From: Micromussa lordhowensis
Lineage: Eukaryota; Cnidaria; Anthozoa; Scleractinia; Lobophylliidae
Assembly (NCBI GenBank): GCA_964020085.1
Contig: OZ026598.1
Span: forward strand, 15,024,930-15,088,929
Direction: 5' to 3'
DNA: 64,000 nucleotides
Each line of letters starts with the position of its first letter. Position 1 is the stretch's first letter. The translations under genes and the position numbers were made by a program. Positions 22,934 to 35,876 of the stretch are shown here, in pieces. The notes under the pieces were generated by a model that saw only the letters and a list, made by a program, of their open reading frames with translations, ran no database searches and was not told the origin of the DNA.

Positions 22934-24370
22934 TGGACACGGTCCACCGATAAGGCAAACTGATCTTTCTTCTCATGACGGCTGGTCTCATTATATTTTG
23001 TAAACGCAATTTAGAATATTAATAAAATAAATCTTGAAAGTTGCTTCTTCTTGCGATAATACTAACAAAAAACTAAAGTCGTGGAACTTTTACAACAAGC
23101 CGCTGCCATTGGAGAAGCAGTTTGCGGAGTTGAAATAGTTTTTTTTTTTCCCTCATTCGACATTAGAAAACTATTATCTTTGTTATTTACCCTTACCTTT
23201 CATCGCAGCGATTCTTAGTAAAGTGTCCAATGACATTGCTGACAGCAATGAACGCTAACCAGCAAGTGACGAAAACCATTTTCTGTGTTGACAGCCGAAA
23301 CTCCAGCCACAACGGAAAACCTGAATTTGTTCTGAAGACTAAAGTGACTGTGTCATAATAAACGTTGCGATCTTGCGCGCGCGATAGAATGTGGTGTTGC
23401 TAGTTTGATTGTGGAGAACATTTTATAGAAGAGGCCAGAAGAAGGGGAAAATTATAGCGGAAGAAGCTGAGGACTCAAAGATGTCGCTGTCCATTTGGCA
23501 TGAAAGTCTTGCACGCTTTCTACCCATTATGAACCTGCATTCACATTCAGATGCAGGCCATGTAGGTACATGTGAAGGAAATTGAGAGAGAGAATACTGT
23601 TAAACATGTATTGTTTTAAGAGTTTTATTATTGAATATTGCATGAGTTTTTAAGAGAGATGTGTGTGTTGTATTGGAGTGAACGTACCGCCCAACCATCC
23701 GGGTGATATCGCGCTTATATAGAGAAAGAACAAAGACTTGTCTGAGAACCAATGAGGGTGCACTGTCAAACCGGTCAGACTGGGTTCGAGACCGGTTGGA
23801 TTTGATGATTCAAAATGGCGGACATAGCTTGTTGGGATCAGGTCAAACCGGTTTTAAGGAGATGATTTAAACGTAACGGAAAACATTTCCTTGGTGCATT
23901 GCTGGAATCTATCAAAGTTCTCAGCCGTCTATAAACAAAACGTATCACCTTAGTTAGACATTTCTTCACAAGAACATAAGTTAGAACAACTACCTATTGT
24001 TACACTGTCCTAATCGAAATCATTTGAGCTTTAATTCGCAATTACTCTCGTATTATTTTAATCGTTTTTGAGTTCCTCGAGAGATAAATTTCTCCTTTTG
24101 TAGCAAACCTCAGTGAAAGATGTTTCTGTTGGTTTCCGGCCGACAAATCTCTATAAATTTGGCTTCTCCGCGTATCTTGCAGAAGAAAAATTGCTGTGAC
24201 CTGGATCTTGGCGAGAGTCTTTGCCATAGTTACCTTCTTTCTTTTCTCAGATTCTGGACTTCATCTACTGAACAGTTTTGATTTATATTTTGAATGGCGT
24301 GACACTGAAAACCGGCAACAAATGTTCCGCGCCAACTCGCCACGCGACCCTTTTGTTTACACTGTCGCCA
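22934..24370 (+). repeat. Monomer U17, 1437 bp
   Basis: Differs from U16 mainly by ATGACGG near 22976, an isolated ATG variant among ATA neighbours, and by lacking the GTTGGCAGCC change. Confidence 0.97.
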
Positions 24371-25808
24371 TGGACACGGTCCACCGATAAGGCAAACTGA
24401 TCTTTCTTCTCATAACGGCTGGTCTCATTATATTTTGTAAACGCAATTTAGAATATTAATAAAATAAATCTTGAAAGTTGCTTCTTCTTGCGATAATACT
24501 AACAAAAAACTAAAGTCGTGGAACTTTTACAACAAGCCGCTGCCATTGGAGAAGCAGTTTGCGGAGTTGAAATAGTTTTTTTTTTTTCCCTCATTCGACA
24601 TTAGAAAACTATTATCTTTGTTATTTACCCTTACCTTTCATCGCAGCGATTCTTAGTAAAGTGTCCAATGACATTGCTGACAGCAATGAACGCTAACCAG
24701 CAAGTGACGAAAACCATTTTCTGTGTTGACAGCCGAAACTCCAGCCACAACGGAAAACCTGAATTTGTTCTGAAGACTAAAGTGACTGTGTCATAATAAA
24801 CGTTGCGATCTTGCGCGCGCGATAGAATGTGGTGTTGCTAGTTTGATTGTGGAGAACATTTTATAGAAGAGGCCAGAAGAAGGGGAAAACTATAGCGGAA
24901 GAAGCTGAGGACTCAAAGATGTCGCTGTCCATTTGGCATGAAAGTCTTGCACGCTTTCTACCCATTATGAACCTGCATTCACATTCAGATGCAGGCCATG
25001 TAGGTACATGTGAAGGAAATTGAGAGAGAGAATACTGTTAAACATGTATTGTTTTAAGAGTTTTATTATTGAATATTGCATGAGTTTTTAAGAGAGATGT
25101 GTGTGTTGTATTGGAGTGAACGTACCGCCCAACCATCCGGGTGATATCGCGCTTATATAGAGAAAGAACAAAGACTTGTCTGAGAACCAATGAGGGTGCA
25201 CTGTCAAACCGGTCAGACTGGGTTCGAGACCGGTTGGATTTGATGATTCAAAATGGCGGACATAGCTTGTTGGGATCAGGTCAAACCGGTTTTAAGGAGA
25301 TGATTTAAACGTAACGGAAAACATTTCCTTGGTGCATTGCTGGAATCTATCAAAGTTCTCAGCCGTCTATAAACAAAACGTATCACCTTAGTTAGACATT
25401 TCTTCACAAGAACATAAGTTAGAACAACTACCTATTGTTACACTGTCCTAATCGAAATCATTTGAGCTTTAATTCGCAATTACTCTCGTATTATTTTAAT
25501 CGTTTTTGAGTTCCTCGAGAGATAAATTTCTCCTTTTGTAGCAAACCTCAGTGAAAGATGTTTCTGTTGGTTTCCGGCCGACAAATCTCTATAAATTTGG
25601 CTTCTCCGCGTATCTTGCAGAAGAAAAATTGCTGTGACCTGGATCTTGGCGAGAGTCTTTGCCATAGTTACCTTCTTTCTTTTCTCAGATTCTGGACTTC
25701 ATCTACTGAACAGTTTTGATTTATATTTTGAATGGCGTGACACTGAAAACCGGCAACAAATGTTCCGCGCCAACTCGCCACGCGACCCTTTTGTTTACAC
25801 TGTCGCCA
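24371..25808 (+). repeat. Monomer U18, 1438 bp
   Basis: Near-consensus apart from the uninterrupted T tract near 24576. Last unit of that run. Confidence 0.97.
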
Positions 25809-27246
25809 TGGACACGGTCCACCGATAAGGCAAACTGATCTTTCTTCTCATAACGGCTGGTCTCATTATATTTTGTAAACGCAATTTAGAATATTAATAA
25901 AATAAATCTTGAAAGTTGCTTCTTCTTGCGATAATACTAACAAAAAACTAAAGTCGTGGAACTTCTACAACAAGCCGCTGCCATTGGAGAAGCAGTTTGC
26001 GGAGTTGAAATAGTTTATTTTTTTTCCCTCATTCGACATTAGAAAACTATTTTCTTTGTTATTTACCCTTACCTTTCATCGCAGCGATTCTTATTAAAGT
26101 GTCCAATGACATTGCTGACAGCAATGAACGCTAACCAGCAAGTGACGAAAACCATTTTCTGTGTTGACAGCCGAAACTCCAGCCACAACGGAAAACCTGA
26201 ATTTGTTCTGAAGACTAAAGTGACTGTGTCATAATAAACGTTGCGATCTTGCGCGCGCGATAGAATGTGGTGTTGCTAGTTTGATTGTGGAGAACATTTT
26301 ATAGAAGAGGCCAGAAGAAGGGGAAAACTATAGCGGAAGAAGCTGAGGACTCAAAGATGTCGCTGTCCATTTGGCATGAAAGTCTTGCACGCTTTCTACC
26401 CATTATGAACCTGCATTCACATACAGATGCAGGCCATGTAGGTACATGTGAAGGAAATTGAGAGAGAGAATACTGTTAAACATGTATTGTTTTAAGAGTT
26501 TTATTATTGAATATTGCATGAGTTTTTAAGAGAGATGTGTGTGTTGTATTGGAGTGAACGTACCGCCCAACCATCCGGGTGATATCGCGCTTATATAGAG
26601 AAAGAACAAAGACTTGTCTGAGAACCAATGAGGGTGCACTGTCAAACCGGTCAGACTGGGTTCGAGACCGGTTGGATTTGATGATTCAAAATGGCGGACA
26701 TAGCTTGTTGGGATCAGGTCAAACCGGTTTTAAGGAGATGATTTAAACGTAACGGAAAACATTTCCTTGGTGCATTGCTGGAATCTATCAAAGTTCTCAG
26801 CCGTCTATAAACAAAACGTATCACCTTAGTTAGACATTTCTTCACAAGAACATAAGTTAGAACAACTACCTATTGTTACACTGTCCTAATCGAAATCATT
26901 TGAGCTTTAATTCGCAATTACTCTCGTATTATTTTAATCGTTTTTGAGTTCCTCGAGAGATAAATTTCTCCTTTTGTAGCAAACCTCAGTGAAAGATGTT
27001 TCTGTTGGTTTCCGGCCGACAAATCTCTATAAATTTGGCTTCTCCGCGTATCTTGCAGAAGAAAAATTGCTGTGACCTGGATCTTGGCGAGAGTCTTTGC
27101 CATAGTTACCTTCTTTCTTTTCTCAGATTCTGGACTTCATCTACTGAACAGTTTTGATTTATATTTTGAATGGCGTGACACTGAAAACCGGCAACAAATG
27201 TTCCGCGCCAACTCGCCACGCGACCCTTTTGTTTACACTGTCGCCA
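25809..27246 (+). repeat. Monomer U19, 1438 bp, haplotype B
   Basis: First full set of B markers: GAACTTCTAC near 25965, TATTTTCTTT near 26052, CTTATTAAAG near 26094, CACATACAG near 26423. Confidence 0.97.
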
Positions 27247-28684
27247 TGGACACGGTCCACCGATAAGGCAAACTGATCTTTCTTCTCATAACGGCTGGTC
27301 TCATTATATTTTGTAAACGCAATTTAGAATATTAATAAAATAAATCTTGAAAGTTGCTCTTTCTTGCGATAATACTAACAAAAAACTAAAGTCGTGGAAC
27401 TTTTACAACAAGCCGCTGCCATTGGAGAAGCAGTTTGCGGAGTTGAAATAGTTTATTTTTTTTCCCTCATTCGACATTAGAAAACTATTATCTTTGTTAT
27501 TTACCCTTACCTTTCATCGCAGCGATTCTTAGTAAAGTGTCCAATGACATTGCTGACAGCAATGAACGCTAACCAGCAAGTGACGAAAACCATTTTCTGT
27601 GTTGACAGCCGAAACTCCAGCCACAACGGAAAACCTGAATTTGTTCTGAAGACTAAAGTGACTGTGCCATAATAAACGTTGCGATCTTGCGCGCGCGATA
27701 GAATGTGGTGTTGCTAGTTTGATTGTGGAGAAAATTTTATAGAAGAGGCCAGAAGAAGGGGAAAACTATAGCGGAAGAAGCTGAGGACTCAAAGATGTCG
27801 CTGTCCATTTGGCATGAAAGTCTTGCACGCTTTCTACCCATTATGAACCTGCATTCACATTCAGATGTAGGCCATGTAGGTACATGTGAAGGAAATTGAG
27901 AGAGAGAATACTGTTAAACATGTATTGTTTTAAGAGTTTTATTATTGAATATTGCATGAGTTTTTAAGAGAGATGTGTGTGTTGTATTGGAGTGAACGTA
28001 CCGCCCAACCATCCGGGTGATATCGCGCTTATATAGAGAAAGAACAAAGACTTGTCTGAGAACCAATGAGGGTGCACTGTCAAACCGGTCAGACTGGGTT
28101 CGAGACCGGTTGGATTTGATGATTCAAAATGGCGGACATAGCTTGTTGGGATCAGGTCAAACCGGTTTTAAGGAGATGATTTAAACGTAACGGAAAACAT
28201 TTCCTTGGTGCATTGCTGGAATCTATCAAAGTTCTCAGCCGTCTATAAACAAAACGTATCACCTTAGTTAGACATTTCTTCACAAGAACATAAGTTAGAA
28301 CAACTACCTATTGTTACACTGTCCTAATCGAAATCATTTGAGCTTTAATTCGCAATTACTCTCGTATTATTTTAATCGTTTTTGAGTTCCTCGAGAGATA
28401 AATTTCTCCTTTTGTAGCAAACCTCAGTGAAAGATGTTTCTGTTGGTTTCCGGCCGACAAATCTCTATAAATTTGGCTTCTCCGCGTATCTTGCAGAAGA
28501 AAAATTGCTGTGACCTGGATCTTGGCGAGAGTCTTTGCCATAGTTACCTTCTTTCTTTTCTCAGATTCTGGACTTCATCTACTGAACAGTTTTGATTTAT
28601 ATTTTGAATGGCGTGACACTGAAAACCGGCAACAAATGTTCCGCGCCAACTCGCCACGCGACCCTTTTGTTTACACTGTCGCCA
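27247..28684 (+). repeat. Monomer U20, 1438 bp
   Basis: TTGCTCTTTC near 27355, shared only with U21. GATGTAGG near 27866, shared with haplotype A. Private GTGCCATAATAA near 27666 and GAGAAAATTT near 27729. Confidence 0.97.
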
Positions 28685-30122
28685 TGGACACGGTCCACCG
28701 ATAAGGCAAACTGATCTTTCTTCTCATAACGGCTGGTCTCATTATATTTTGTAAACGCAATTTAGAATATTAATAAAATAAATCTTGAAAGTTGCTCTTT
28801 CTTGCGATAATACTAACAAAAAACTAAAGTCGTGGAACTTTTACAACAAGCCGCTGCCATTGGAGAAGCAGTTTGCGGAGTTGAAATAGTTTATTTTTTT
28901 TCCCTCATTCGACATTAGAAAACTATTATCTTTGTTATTTACCCTTACCTTTCATCGCAGCGATTCTTAGTAAAGTGTCCAATGACATTGCTGACAGCAA
29001 TGAACGCTAACCAGCAAGTGACGAAAACCATTTTCTGTGTTGACAGCCGAAACTCCAGCCACAACGGAAAACCTGAATTTGTTCTGAAGACTAAAGTGAC
29101 TGTGTCATAATAAACGTTGCGATCTTGCGCGCGCGATAGAATGTGGTGTTGCTAGTTTGATTGTGGAGAACATTTTATAGAAGAGGCCAGAAGAAGGGGA
29201 AAACTATAGCGGAAGAAGCTGAGGACTCAAAGATGTCGCTGTCCATTTGGCATGAAAGTCTTGCACGCTTTCTACCCATTATGAACCTGCATTCACATTC
29301 AGATGCAGGCCATGTAGGTACATGTGAAGGAAATTGAGAGAGAGAATACTGTTAAACATGTATTGTTTTAAGAGTTTTATTATTGAATATTGCATGAGTT
29401 TTTAAGAGAGATGTGTGTGTTGTATTGGAGTGAACGTACCGCCCAACCATCCGGGTGATATCGCGCTTATATAGAGAAAGAACAAAGACTTGTCTGAGAA
29501 CCAATGAGGGTGCACTGTCAAACCGGTCAGACTGGGTTCGAGACCGGTTGGATTTGATGATTCAAAATGGCGGACATAGCTTGTTGGGATCAGGTCAAAC
29601 CGGTTTTAAGGAGATGATTTGAACGTAACGGAAAACATTTCCTTGGTGCATTGCTGGAATCTATCAAAGTTCTCAGCCGTCTATAAACAAAACGTATCAC
29701 CTTAGTTAGACATTTTTTCACAAGAACATAAGTTAGAACAACTACCTATTGTTACACTGTCCTAATCGAAATCATTTGAGCTTTAATTCGCAATTACTCT
29801 CGTATTATTTTAATCGTTTTTGAGTTCCTCGAGAGATAAATTTCTCCTTTTGTAGCAAACCTCAGTGAAAGATGTTTCTGTTGGTTTCCGGCCGACAAAT
29901 CTCTATAAATTTGGCTTCTCCGCGTATCTTGCAGAAGAAAAATTGCTGTGACCTGGATCTTGGCGAGAGTCTTTGCCATAGTTACCTTCTTTCTTTTCTC
30001 AGATTCTGGACTTCATCTACTGAACAGTTTTGATTTATATTTTGAATGGCGTGACACTGAAAACCGGCAACAAATGTTCCGCGCCAACTCGCCACGCGAC
30101 CCTTTTGTTTACACTGTCGCCA
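28685..30122 (+). repeat. Monomer U21, 1438 bp
   Basis: TTGCTCTTTC as in U20. Private GATTTGAACG near 29620 and CATTTTTTCAC near 29714. Confidence 0.97.
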
Positions 30123-30211
30123 TGGACACGGTCCACCGACAAGGCAAACTGATCTTTCTTCTCATAACGGCTGGTCTCATTATATTTTGTAAACGCAATT
30201 TAGAATATTAA
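29909..30211 (+). other. Extended plus-strand frame in haplotype A (U21/U22 boundary)
   Basis: A T-to-C change at 30140 turns the usual CGATAA stop into CGACAA, extending the frame 23 codons to a TAA that abuts the AATAAA pair. The added tail has a membrane-like run (LIFLLITAGLIIF) followed by Cys-Lys-Arg and a short polar end. Together with the hydrophobic N-terminal run it has the outline of a small type I membrane protein, or from the first ATG (30074) a 45-residue tail-anchored peptide. It could be the less degraded form of an ancestral gene or a chance stop loss. No homologue is recognised. Confidence 0.2.
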
Positions 30212-31561
30212 TAAAATAAATCTTGAAAGTTGCTTCTTCTTGCGATAATACTAACAAAAAAACTAAAGTCGTGGAACTTTTACAACAAGCCGCTGCCATT
30301 GGAGAAGCAGTTTGCGGAGTTGAAATAGTTTATTTTTTTTCCCTCATTCGACATTAGAAAACTATTATCTTTGTTATTTACCCTTACCTTTCATCGCAGC
30401 GATTCTTAGTAAAGTGTCCAATGACATTGCTGACAGCAATGAACGCTAACCAGCAAGTGACGAAAACCATTTTCTGTGTTGACAGCCGAAACTCCAGCCA
30501 CAACGGAAAACCTGAATTTGTTCTGAAGACTAAAGTGACTGTGTCATAATAAACGTTGCGATCTTGCGCGCGCGATAGAATGTGGTGTTGCTAGTTTGAT
30601 TGTGGAGAACATTTTATAGAAGAGGCCAGAAGAAGGGGAAAACTATAGCGGAAGAAGCTGAGGACTCAAAGATGTCGCTGTCCATTTGGCATGAAAGTCT
30701 TGCACGCTTTCTACCCATTATGAACCTGCATTCACATTCAGATGTAGGCCATGTAGGTACATGTGAAGGAAATTGAGAGAGAGAATACTGTTAAACATGT
30801 ATTGTTTTAAGAGTTTTATTATTGAATATTGCATGAGTTTTTAAGAGAGATGTGTGTGTTGTATTGGAGTGAACGTACCGCCCAACCATCCGGGTGATAT
30901 CGCGCTTATACAGAGAAAGAACAAAGACTTGTCTGAGAACCAATGAGGGTGCACTGTCAAACCGGTCAGACTGGGTTCGAGACCGGTTGGATTTGATGAT
31001 TCAAAATGGCGGACATAGCTTGTTGGGATCAGGTCAAACCGGTTTTAAGGAGATGATTTAAACGTAACGGAAAACATTTCCTTGGTGCATTGCTGGAATC
31101 TATCAAAGTTCTCAGCCGTCTATAAACAAAACGTATCACCTTAGTTAGACATTTCTTCACAAGAACATAAGTTAGAACAACTACCTATTGTTACACTGTC
31201 CTAATCGAAATCATTTGAGCTTTAATTCGCAATTACTCTCGTATTATTTTAATCGTTTTTGAGTTCCTCGAGAGATAAATTTCTCCTTTTGTAGCAAACC
31301 TCAGTGAAAGATGTTTCTGTTGGTTTCCGGCCGACAAATCTCTATAAATTTGGCTTCTCCGCGTATCTTGCAGAAGAAAAATTGCTGTGACCTGGATCTT
31401 GGCGAGAGTCTTTGCCATAGTTACCTTCTTTCTTTTCTCAGATTCTGGACTTCATCTACTGAACAGTTTTGATTTATATTTTGAATGGCGTGACACTGAA
31501 AACCGGCAACAAATGTTCCGCGCCAACTCGCCACGCGACCCTTTTGTTTACACTGTCGCCA
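30123..31561 (+). repeat. Monomer U22, 1439 bp, haplotype A
   Basis: A markers: CGACAAGG at the unit start (C at 30140, removing a TAA stop), an extra A in AACAAAAAAAC near 30255, GATGTAGG near 30742, and CTTATACAGAG near 30908, which breaks the TATA motif. Confidence 0.97.
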
Positions 31562-32999
31562 TGGACACGGTCCACCGATAAGGCAAACTGATCTTTCTTC
31601 TCATAACGGCTGGTCTCATTATATTTTGTAAACGCAATTTAGAATATTAATAAAATAAATCTTGAAAGTTGCTTCTTCTTGCGATAATACTAACAAAAAA
31701 CTAAAGTCGTGGAACTTCTACAACAAGCCGCTGCCATTGGAGAAGCAGTTTGCGGAGTTGAAATAGTTTATTTTTTTTCCCTCATTCGACATTAGAAAAC
31801 TATTTTCTTTGTTATTTACCCTTACCTTTCATCGCAGCGATTCTTATTAAAGTGTCCAATGACATTGCTGACAGCAATGAACGCTAACCAGCAAGTGACG
31901 AAAACCATTTTCTGTGTTGACAGCCGAAACTCCAGCCACAACGGAAAACCTGAATTTGTTCTGAAGACTAAAGTGACTGTGTCATAATAAACGTTGCGAT
32001 CTTGCGCGCGCGATAGAATGTGGTGTTGCTAGTTTGATTGTGGAGAACATTTTATAGAAGAGGCCAGAAGAAGGGGAAAACTATAGCGGAAGAAGCTGAG
32101 GACTCAAAGATGTCGCTGTCCATTTGGCATGAAAGTCTTGCACGCTTTCTACCCATTATGAACCTGCATTCACATACAGATGCAGGCCATGTAGGTACAT
32201 GTGAAGGAAATTGAGAGAGAGAATACTGTTAAACATGTATTGTTTTAAGAGTTTTATTATTGAATATTGCATGAGTTTTTAAGAGAGATGTGTGTGTTGT
32301 ATTGGAGTGAACGTACCGCCCAACCATCCGGGTGATATCGCGCTTATATAGAGAAAGAACAAAGACTTGTCTGAGAACCAATGAGGGTGCACTGTCAAAC
32401 CGGTCAGACTGGGTTCGAGACCGGTTGGATTTGATGATTCAAAATGGCGGACATAGCTTGTTGGGATCAGGTCAAACCGGTTTTAAGGAGATGATTTAAA
32501 CGTAACGGAAAACATTTCCTTGGTGCATTGCTGGAATCTATCAAAGTTCTCAGCCGTCTATAAACAAAACGTATCACCTTAGTTAGACATTTCTTCACAA
32601 GAACATAAGTTAGAACAACTACCTATTGTTACACTGTCCTAATCGAAATCATTTGAGCTTTAATTCGCAATTACTCTCGTATTATTTTAATCGTTTTTGA
32701 GTTCCTCGAGAGATAAATTTCTCCTTTTGTAGCAAACCTCAGTGAAAGATGTTTCTGTTGGTTTCCGGCCGACAAATCTCTATAAATTTGGCTTCTCCGC
32801 GTATCTTGCAGAAGAAAAATTGCTGTGACCTGGATCTTGGCGAGAGTCTTTGCCATAGTTACCTTCTTTCTTTTCTCAGATTCTGGACTTCATCTACTGA
32901 ACAGTTTTGATTTATATTTTGAATGGCGTGACACTGAAAACCGGCAACAAATGTTCCGCGCCAACTCGCCACGCGACCCTTTTGTTTACACTGTCGCCA
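31562..32999 (+). repeat. Monomer U23, 1438 bp, haplotype B
   Basis: All four B markers are present (near 31718, 31805, 31847 and 32175). Second half of the first A-B dimer. Confidence 0.97.
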
Positions 33000-33088
33000 T
33001 GGACACGGTCCACCGACAAGGCAAACTGATCTTTCTTCTCATAACGGCTGGTCTCATTATATTTTGTAAACGCAATTTAGAATATTAA
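32786..33088 (+). other. Extended plus-strand frame (U23/U24 boundary)
   Basis: Same stop-to-Gln change (C at 33017) and same tail as the copy at 29909-30211, 2877 bp away. Confidence 0.2.
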
Positions 33089-34438
33089 TAAAATAAATCT
33101 TGAAAGTTGCTTCTTCTTGCGATAATACTAACAAAAAAACTAAAGTCGTGGAACTTTTACAACAAGCCGCTGCCATTGGAGAAGCAGTTTGCGGAGTTGA
33201 AATAGTTTATTTTTTTTCCCTCATTCGACATTAGAAAACTATTATCTTTGTTATTTACCCTTACCTTTCATCGCAGCGATTCTTAGTAAAGTGTCCAATG
33301 ACATTGCTGACAGCAATGAACGCTAACCAGCAAGTGACGAAAACCATTTTCTGTGTTGACAGCCGAAACTCCAGCCACAACGGAAAACCTGAATTTGTTC
33401 TGAAGACTAAAGTGACTGTGTCATAATAAACGTTGCGATCTTGCGCGCGCGATAGAATGTGGTGTTGCTAGTTTGATTGTGGAGAACATTTTATAGAAGA
33501 GGCCAGAAGAAGGGGAAAACTATAGCGGAAGAAGCTGAGGACTCAAAGATGTCGCTGTCCATTTGGCATGAAAGTCTTGCACGCTTTCTACCCATTATGA
33601 ACCTGCATTCACATTCAGATGTAGGCCATGTAGGTACATGTGAAGGAAATTGAGAGAGAGAATACTGTTAAACATGTATTGTTTTAAGAGTTTTATTATT
33701 GAATATTGCATGAGTTTTTAAGAGAGATGTGTGTGTTGTATTGGAGTGAACGTACCGCCCAACCATCCGGGTGATATCGCGCTTATACAGAGAAAGAACA
33801 AAGACTTGTCTGAGAACCAATGAGGGTGCACTGTCAAACCGGTCAGACTGGGTTCGAGACCGGTTGGATTTGATGATTCAAAATGGCGGACATAGCTTGT
33901 TGGGATCAGGTCAAACCGGTTTTAAGGAGATGATTTAAACGTAACGGAAAACATTTCCTTGGTGCATTGCTGGAATCTATCAAAGTTCTCAGCCGTCTAT
34001 AAACAAAACGTATCACCTTAGTTAGACATTTCTTCACAAGAACATAAGTTAGAACAACTACCTATTGTTACACTGTCCTAATCGAAATCATTTGAGCTTT
34101 AATTCGCAATTACTCTCGTATTATTTTAATCGTTTTTGAGTTCCTCGAGAGATAAATTTCTCCTTTTGTAGCAAACCTCAGTGAAAGATGTTTCTGTTGG
34201 TTTCCGGCCGACAAATCTCTATAAATTTGGCTTCTCCGCGTATCTTGCAGAAGAAAAATTGCTGTGACCTGGATCTTGGCGAGAGTCTTTGCCATAGTTA
34301 CCTTCTTTCTTTTCTCAGATTCTGGACTTCATCTACTGAACAGTTTTGATTTATATTTTGAATGGCGTGACACTGAAAACCGGCAACAAATGTTCCGCGC
34401 CAACTCGCCACGCGACCCTTTTGTTTACACTGTCGCCA
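33000..34438 (+). repeat. Monomer U24, 1439 bp, haplotype A
   Basis: Carries the same A markers as U22, including CTTATACAG near 33785, at exactly 2877 bp offset. Confidence 0.97.
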
Positions 34439-35876
34439 TGGACACGGTCCACCGATAAGGCAAACTGATCTTTCTTCTCATAACGGCTGGTCTCATTATA
34501 TTTTGTAAACGCAATTTAGAATATTAATAAAATAAATCTTGAAAGTTGCTTCTTCTTGCGATAATACTAACAAAAAACTAAAGTCGTGGAACTTCTACAA
34601 CAAGCCGCTGCCATTGGAGAAGCAGTTTGCGGAGTTGAAATAGTTTATTTTTTTTCCCTCATTCGACATTAGAAAACTATTTTCTTTGTTATTTACCCTT
34701 ACCTTTCATCGCAGCGATTCTTATTAAAGTGTCCAATGACATTGCTGACAGCAATGAACGCTAACCAGCAAGTGACGAAAACCATTTTCTGTGTTGACAG
34801 CCGAAACTCCAGCCACAACGGAAAACCTGAATTTGTTCTGAAGACTAAAGTGACTGTGTCATAATAAACGTTGCGATCTTGCGCGCGCGATAGAATGTGG
34901 TGTTGCTAGTTTGATTGTGGAGAACATTTTATAGAAGAGGCCAGAAGAAGGGGAAAACTATAGCGGAAGAAGCTGAGGACTCAAAGATGTCGCTGTCCAT
35001 TTGGCATGAAAGTCTTGCACGCTTTCTACCCATTATGAACCTGCATTCACATACAGATGCAGGCCATGTAGGTACATGTGAAGGAAATTGAGAGAGAGAA
35101 TACTGTTAAACATGTATTGTTTTAAGAGTTTTATTATTGAATATTGCATGAGTTTTTAAGAGAGATGTGTGTGTTGTATTGGAGTGAACGTACCGCCCAA
35201 CCATCCGGGTGATATCGCGCTTATATAGAGAAAGAACAAAGACTTGTCTGAGAACCAATGAGGGTGCACTGTCAAACCGGTCAGACTGGGTTCGAGACCG
35301 GTTGGATTTGATGATTCAAAATGGCGGACATAGCTTGTTGGGATCAGGTCAAACCGGTTTTAAGGAGATGATTTAAACGTAACGGAAAACATTTCCTTGG
35401 TGCATTGCTGGAATCTATCAAAGTTCTCAGCCGTCTATAAACAAAACGTATCACCTTAGTTAGACATTTCTTCACAAGAACATAAGTTAGAACAACTACC
35501 TATTGTTACACTGTCCTAATCGAAATCATTTGAGCTTTAATTCGCAATTACTCTCGTATTATTTTAATCGTTTTTGAGTTCCTCGAGAGATAAATTTCTC
35601 CTTTTGTAGCAAACCTCAGTGAAAGATGTTTCTGTTGGTTTCCGGCCGACAAATCTCTATAAATTTGGCTTCTCCGCGTATCTTGCAGAAGAAAAATTGC
35701 TGTGACCTGGATCTTGGCGAGAGTCTTTGCCATAGTTACCTTCTTTCTTTTCTCAGATTCTGGACTTCATCTACTGAACAGTTTTGATTTATATTTTGAA
35801 TGGCGTGACACTGAAAACCGGCAACAAATGTTCCGCGCCAACTCGCCACGCGACCCTTTTGTTTACACTGTCGCCA
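34439..35876 (+). repeat. Monomer U25, 1438 bp, haplotype B
   Basis: All four B markers, as in U23, at 2877 bp offset. Ends the second A-B dimer. Confidence 0.97.

Larger units (their letters stand above)
30123..35876 (+). repeat. Higher-order dimer, 2877 bp, two copies (A-B, A-B)
   Basis: U22-U23 and U24-U25 repeat the same alternation of haplotypes. All A markers and all B markers recur at exactly 2877 bp. U19 (B) lies before the block and U26-U29 carry recombined A and B segments after it. Confidence 0.92.
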
